Assembly: GCA_036245525.1 (NCBI GenBank)
Contig: BTPG01000005.1
Location: 179,059,198-179,123,197 of the forward strand
DNA length: 64,000 nt
From: Semisulcospira habei
Lineage: Eukaryota > Mollusca > Gastropoda > Semisulcospiridae
Reading direction: 5' to 3'
The notes beneath the pieces were generated by a model, which saw only the letters and a program-made list of their open reading frames with translations, was not told the origin of the DNA and made no database searches. The position numbers and the translations under genes were made by a program. Positions 1-64,000 of this stretch are shown here, in pieces. Numbering within the stretch: position 1 is the stretch's first letter; each line of letters opens with the position of its first letter.

Positions 1-757
1 CGTCACACTGAGCACGGGTGAGGCCAAGGCCTTGTCCCTTATGTTATATTCACTTTTTACCCATGATTGTACATCCACTGATGACAACTCCCTACAGTTA
101 AATTTGCTGACTGTTGAAAGTTTTATTTTAAACAACAAAAAAACAGCATACAGAGAGAGGGTAGATGAACTTGTTGGCTGGTGTTCTGACAACAACCTTG
201 ACATGAATGTGCCTAAAACCACAGAAATGGTCATGGATTTCAGAAAAATCAAAAGTTACATTGTTTCTCTCACTATTCATGGTAGCGGTGTTAAAATTGT
301 TGATTGTTTTAAGTTTCTCGGCACCTCAAAACGATCTCAAATGGGAGAAACACGTAAATTCTTTAGTGAACCAATCACAGCAACGACTGTATTTTGTCAG
401 ACGTCTTAAAACGTTTGGCGTCAGCAGACAAATTTTGACCAACTTCTACCGGGCAGTTATTGAAAGTAATTGACTTTCTCCCTGACCGTGTGGTTTGGCT
501 GTACAACACAGAAAGAACGAGCCAGTAGTAAAAACTGCATCGAAAATCATAGGTTCTGATTTGCCCTCTTTGGAGTCCCTCTTCCAAGAAAGAATGCTAA
601 AAAAGGCTAGAGTATCCATCCTCCGAGATGATTCCCACCCAGCCCATGAGTTGTTCGAGATGTTGCCATCAGGGTGCCGTTATAGAGGGATCGGAACACG
701 CACGAGTCGTTTTAAAAAACAATTTTTACCCAACCGCTCTCCAGACATTTAATGATG
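1..757 (+). mobile_element. CR1/L2-like LINE remnant, RT C-terminus
   Basis: Frames 32-409 and 207-473 together read LVGWCSDNNLDMNVPKT, then FKFLG and QQRLYFVRRLKTFGVS...LTNFYRAVIES, the fingers/thumb region after the RT active site. Frameshifts and stops make it a pseudogene. It is truncated by the window edge. Confidence 0.65.
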
Positions 758-1107
758 CAACAAAAAAACAACAACAACAAAAAAAAACCCCAACAACGCC
801 AAACCTATTTCTTTTTGATGACTTTTGGCAATTTGATCTGCTGTGAATGTTAATTGGATTTTATCCGCTGTGCGATGCTGGGAGTTGATACACGATGATT
901 CTTGTTGTACGACGGCCGTGACCATGCGGATATTAGAAGAACAGCGCGCGTTATGCTGTGGCAATACAACCAACGTGCTTTCCTCCCCTTTCATCATCTC
1001 GGGAGTGGCTCTTCCCACGCCACGCTCAACATCACTGCCTACGGAACAGCGCTAGTGCATTCAACGAAGCGAGTACCAGCAAGCTTCAGGCCCCACATTC
1101 CAGCCGA

Positions 1108-1790
1108 ATGATGTGATGACAGACACCTCCCAGACGCAGTGACTGTGTTTCTTACTGAACAGCGTGCCAGTGTGTACTCTTTAGAAACCATTTTGGACTG
1201 CTTTTACGTTAATGATGTAGTCCTACTACTATTGCTTTAAAATGACTATGAAGTTATATACTAGTTAAGTTATAATTATGGTGGTGACTGTTTATGCCGG
1301 AGCGACTGTCTAATACCCGGCGCTGTTCTTATGGCGACGGGCCCCCAGGTAGCAACTGTGAAAGTATTCGTCTTTTTTTTTTTGTTGTTGCGTATTTTTG
1401 TTATTTGTGTAACTAGTCTCAGCCAAGCAGAAAGTTTAAAAACATTATATTTTATGTTATAGAGATACTAAGATAGAACCGTCTTTAGTTTGCTTGTGTT
1501 AGGGAGGTTAAGGTCGGGTTGGGGCCGTTGGCGCCCGCCATTAGACGGCTTCACCCGTCCCGAGCCATTGTCCATTTGCTTGAAAACTGTTGTGTGAGTG
1601 TGTGTGTGATTGTGAGTTGCACCTGAGGTGGCGAAAATAATTTCTCTTTTTGAGATAATAAAGTACTCTTATTCTTCTTATTATTCTTAAACCTGACCCA
1701 TCCGTCCCACTGTTTACTTATTATGCATATACAGTATTGTCCAGCTATCAGCATAATATTTCATCTGTGATGCAAGTGACGTGTTTTATA
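1108..1790 (+). other. Unclassified dispersed sequence, possibly retroelement-derived
   Basis: No ORF is seen. It contains GC-rich blocks and an AATAAA at 1657-1662 followed by a T-rich stretch, which could be the end of a retroelement. No matching second copy or TSD was found, so the class is open. 758-1107 shows only A-rich and unremarkable sequence. Confidence 0.25.
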
Positions 1791-1862
1791 TTGTGATATG
1801 TCTGTGATTTATGGGACTGTGAAATCTTGTTTATTGCCTTTACGTTTAGACCACAATAGTTA

Positions 1863-2075
1863 TTAATGTATGTGTGTGTATGTGAATGTGTGTGTGTGTG
1901 TGTGTGTGTGTGGGGGAGGGGGTGCGGGTGGGGGGGGGGGTGTGCACGCGAGCAGTTTAATTATATTTTTTGTGTGTTTTATGTTCTTCTTTTTATGTTG
2001 CGCAGCACCGAGACGCTTTCCTAATGTATTTTTACATATGGCAATAAAGTTCTATCTTATTTTATCTCATCTTAA
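1863..2075 (+). repeat. (TG)n plus G-rich tract, followed by LINE 3' tail
   Basis: TG repeats at 1885-1911 run into G-rich 1912-1941. Then 2036-2070 reads ATGGCAATAAAGTTCTATCT, the same tail type as the LINE ending at 25985 (minus). It may be the 3' end of the LINE at the left edge. Confidence 0.55.
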
Positions 2076-2444
2076 GGGCAAACAAAAAAAGTATGTCCAT
2101 TTAAAAAAAAAAAAACTGAGATTTTCATTGTACAGCTTTGAAAAGCATACTTTTCTCTGGCTTTTGCAATACAAGGGCAGACTTCTCTTTGCGCTCTAGT
2201 GTTAACCTTTCTTGTCTTCGCAGCGTTTGGTATGACAGTCACGCTAAACCCCGTGCGTGATATCTGTCCCTTACGTGCTTTAACTAAGCAGATATCTTAA
2301 TCTATTATCATTTCATTTGTTTTTCGTTACTGGGAGTTGTGCGATAATTATATAAGTCAGTTTGACTTTGACCCGAGTCAAAGAATGAATCAAACTTGTT
2401 AATAATGAATGGCAAATGGCGATCTGTATAAAATGAAATGTATG

Positions 2445-2503
2445 CAGGTCTTTGATATTCGACCTCAAGGCCTTTGGCCGTGAGGTCCAAAATCAAAGAC
2501 CTG
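2445..2503. repeat. Pal-E hairpin
   Basis: Inverted arms CAGGTCTTTGAT / ATCAAAGACCTG around a GGCCTTTGGCC centre. The flanks (about 2395-2530) match those of the copy at 3884-3948, so the element is larger than the hairpin. Confidence 0.75.
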
Positions 2504-2843
2504 CCCAGTGTTTGCCTATTGCCTAATATCACAGACGTCGAAGATGTGAACTGACGATAAATACAATTTTGATCTGATCTGAACTAGCGATTGGCAACAA
2601 ACGGAGCCATGTGCTTCCGAATGTATTTCAGAAACCAAAAGGCACATTTCCGTAGAAATTTCCCATGAAATGAATTCAGTTACATGTAAAACGTTGATAT
2701 TAAAATATGGAAATGAATGCTAACTGCATCAACACACATGTGATTTTGATACATGGCTTCTAAAAATCCCCCTTGAAAGTTAACGTCCCTGTGAAAGATG
2801 TGCATTTCACTATAGTACATAGATAAAGCTATGAACTCCTCTA

Positions 2844-61618
<58,775 letters not shown>

Positions 61619-61862
61619 CTGTAATAGGTGGGAAATGTTACAGGTCAACCACATTCCCAGAAAACACGGGGCCATCTAATCACGTTCTCATTGAGAGCCG
61701 AGTTGGCACCGGACGTACGCTATTTGGTCGGCGTTGACGCCTCCGTTTCCTCACCCTTTCTGTCACAGCGTCCCAAACCCTCAAGTGACTTCCTCAGTCC
61801 CCCATCGCGCCTACCGAATGTCTGGCTGGCTGACTGACTGACGAACTGACTGCCGGACTCAC

Positions 61863-62056
61863 CGACCGCATAGACGCAACGTTTTAACCGACTGCATTAC
61901 TGACTCATTTGTGTACTTGTGAACTTTGTCCTTATCTATATATGTTTACTGTATATGTTCGAATTGTAAATTAACTCATTTGAGACATGCCGCACACACG
62001 TATCGAATGAGTTAAGCGCTTAGAGACATTAGGAATAAGCGCTATATAAGTACACA

Positions 62057-62108
<52 letters not shown>
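61863..62108 (+). repeat. LINE/SINE 3' tail with a 45-bp TTAA hairpin inside
   Basis: The tail motif ATTGTAAA|GCGCTTAGAG is split by 61971-62015 (TTAACTCATT...AATGAGTTAA). AAGCGCTATATAAGTACACA and (ATT)n follow. Confidence 0.8.
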
Positions 62109-62109
<1 letters not shown>

Positions 62110-62535
62110 GTGCTCTGGGTCAGTGGGCAAGGCCCATTCCACTTTTACAACATGAAGGTAAAATGACAGCTGCATGTCTTCAATATTTTTCTATTTCTGG
62201 GAAAGAGTCACAAGCTCCGTAGCCTTCACTGCATGACACTGCAGAAGAAAAGTTAGCTTATGACCGGGTGGGATATAACCAAAGCTGGATTAATGGGTCC
62301 TGCTCCAAGCAATGAAATTGTAGCTCCTTTAATGCCGGGGCAAGATCAACGCTACCAAGCTGCAAGACATACACCGACATCAGCCCCTGCAGTCGCAGAC
62401 TGTGACTAATCCCTCTGTGCCTGACGAAGGCCGTCCCATGAGTAAGAGACAAAATGTAACTATCCATGAGACCATAGCGGTTGCAGGAGTTCATGAAGAT
62501 CTGAGCCTGTTTCCAGCAGAGAGTTGATTCATTTA

Positions 62536-62747
62536 ACTCATTCAGCACGACGCACGTATTTCCCAAATGTGGGAGGCGTCATCTAACGACTTTGCACCTG
62601 TTGCAGGAGATGGATCGACCATGATAATTCAAGGGCAGTGCCAGATTAGCTTGGCGCCCACAGCCGCCAAGCTAATCTGGCACTACCCTTGAATTATCAT
62701 GGTCGACCCATCTCCTGCTGTAGGGCTTCAGGGCTGAATGGGTTAAT
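62536..62747. mobile_element. Pal-B MITE
   Basis: TTAACTCATTCAGCACGACG to GGGCTGAATGGGTTAA, centre about 62661. 62110-62535 and 62748-63150 hold only unassigned intron sequence. Confidence 0.92.
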
Positions 62748-63153
62748 CCCTTCGAGGAGATAGCATGTGTATTGGTCTACAACTGTTTCCATTGATTGTC
62801 GTCGCTGCATTAGATTACTGCTTAATCTGCGAGATGAATAGATTGCTATGACTCCTTCATGTGGAGGAGTCGTTAGAACCTATGTCTCTTCTTGGCACAG
62901 ATCAGCCTCATTTACATCCGTAATCCTCGTGGGCAGTGCTTTGTTTACGACTGTGTCAGCGGGGGTAACATTTACATCCACAATCTGTCGGTTCCAGATG
63001 GCCAAGGCTCTTGCGTGTGACAGTGTTGCTGAGACACTGTGGAAATCATCTCGAGTGGAAACGGTTATCGGACAACTCTCCCCGCTGTGTGAGTCGCCAC
63101 GTGCACACTGAGACGCACATGAGGGCAGGTGAACACAGGACCCGGAATCCTTT

Positions 63154-63226
63154 AGGAGTTAAGTCCCCTGACCGCGGTTCTTACGTCTAAAGACGTAAGA
63201 GCCGCGGTCAGGGGACTTGACTCCGG
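63154..63226. repeat. Near-perfect hairpin, single copy
   Basis: GGAGTTAAGTCCCCTGACCG...TCTTACGTCT is mirrored as AGACGTAAGAGCCGCGGTCA...ACTTGACTCC with almost no loop. Confidence 0.88.
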
Positions 63227-63417
63227 ACACGTTTCACGGTCCTGAGGAAAAACTCCGGCGTGCTGTTGATTCACAAATTTGATGTTCGCGTCAGAATGTT
63301 CATCTAACTAATCGCTCAGCAATGGACACACAGTTCGATATCCAATAGATATCTAGTGTCATGTACTTTGTGCTTTGTATTTGTCACTGGCTGCCGATCT
63401 GGTGCCGCAAGGAAGAT

Positions 63418-63615
63418 TAACCCGTTCAGTGCCGAGGAAATTTGAACACCCCAAAAACTGCAAGAGCCATAGATCCTCATGAGAATCTATGCCTCTTGCT
63501 GATACCACTTTGAACCCATATTCCTGGGACATCGAGGTGTTTTTGTTTTTTCTATCTTGAATTAACGAAGATCACAGAAACGCAGTCTGCGTCAGCTGGC
63601 ACTGAACGGGTTAAG
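63418..63615. mobile_element. Pal-A MITE, hairpin middle deleted
   Basis: TTAACCCGTTCAGTGCCGAG to GGCACTGAACGGGTTAA; AGATCCTCATGAGAATCTAT lacks the usual CCCCCGCAG core. Pal-D-like text follows at 63713-63760. Confidence 0.85.
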
Positions 63616-64000
63616 TGAACTTGTTTGTTGGTACAGTATTTGTACAGTATGTTCTCTGTTGCAGTCTAAGAACGCTTGCCTCATTATCCGTGGTATGCAG
63701 ACAATACTGATTTAACCCTTTCGCAGTGGCGGCAGCGCTTTTGGTCGTGGTGATTCCTGCATACAAACCTCAACATGCGAACACCAGCTGCAGGAGGCCT
63801 CTGTGAACACTCGGCTCTGTCGGTCAATAATGTGATGCCGACAGGAGTCTGATTAATATCACTAACAACCCGCTTCCGCGCGTGTTCAAAGGAAAGAAAG
63901 GAGAACAATTGATATTTGTCTTGACTTTGCAGTCGTAACACAACTCGGATAAGCCCCGCAATCGGAAAATATTAACACCGCCTAACTTTCAGTGTAAGAG

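Noticed and set aside
1112..1790. Solo LTR
   Set aside because: It has an AATAAA and a plausible length, but I could not find TG...CA ends with a flanking duplication or a second copy, so it is only listed as unclassified.

Overview
The window looks like a eukaryotic, spliced, repeat-choked genome segment. I infer a lophotrochozoan invertebrate, most likely a mollusc: short exons lie in roughly 1 kb introns, and the introns are full of CR1/L2-like and RTE-like LINEs, tRNA-headed SINEs with an (ATT)n tail, GT/GA/ATT microsatellites and dozens of palindromic MITEs. No prokaryotic feature is present. Species assignment is inference only.

The only host gene I can support runs on the minus strand through almost the whole window (about 61.6 kb down to a stop at 2844). 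It encodes ecto-nucleotide pyrophosphatase/phosphodiesterase (ENPP) sequence. There are three consecutive ENPP modules, each with a phosphodiesterase catalytic domain followed by a nuclease-like domain: M1 (61618-48656, its first five exons lie beyond the right edge), M2 (47967-27354) and M3 (25326-2844). M2 and M3 each have 17 exons and M1 shows exons 6-17. Homologous exons share the same phases and nearly the same lengths. The last exon of M1 and of M2 does not end after the C-terminal ARVRD...TYLP segment. It continues into a Trp/Cys linker of the kind that precedes the catalytic domain in ENPP1-3, then a phase-2 donor that matches the acceptor of the next module's first exon. I therefore read the locus as one gene for a polyprotein-like ENPP with at least three catalytic units (about 1985 residues visible), rather than three genes. 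M3 ends normally. No signal peptide or somatomedin-B exon is seen between modules.

Everything else is mobile or repetitive DNA. LINEs: CR1/L2-like fragments at 1-757, 5955-7571, 22440-22795, 25985-26810 and 37125-37645; an 11-bp-TSD, 5'-inverted (twin-primed) RTE-like element at 11154-14506; a second, broken RTE copy at 43276-44335; and an intact non-LTR RT ORF at 30977-32750 bounded by an exceptional 157-bp direct repeat. SINEs lie near 7585-8225, 8498-8815, 36165-36584 and 57775-58275.

Several families of hairpin MITEs share TTAA ends (piggyBac-like target choice). They are named here Pal-A (CTCATGAG hairpin), Pal-B (TAGCTTGGCGCC hairpin), Pal-C (GACGATACCGCTCGG), Pal-D (GTCGGTAGCG), Pal-E (TTACGGCC), Pal-F (GAGCAAAAG) and Pal-G (AAGAAACACGCTTAG). 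Some are nested in one another, some are chained through a shared TTAA, and two have grown internal minisatellites.

Coordinates of exons come from reading splice sites and reading frames by eye. Repeat boundaries are approximate unless a TSD or TTAA is stated.
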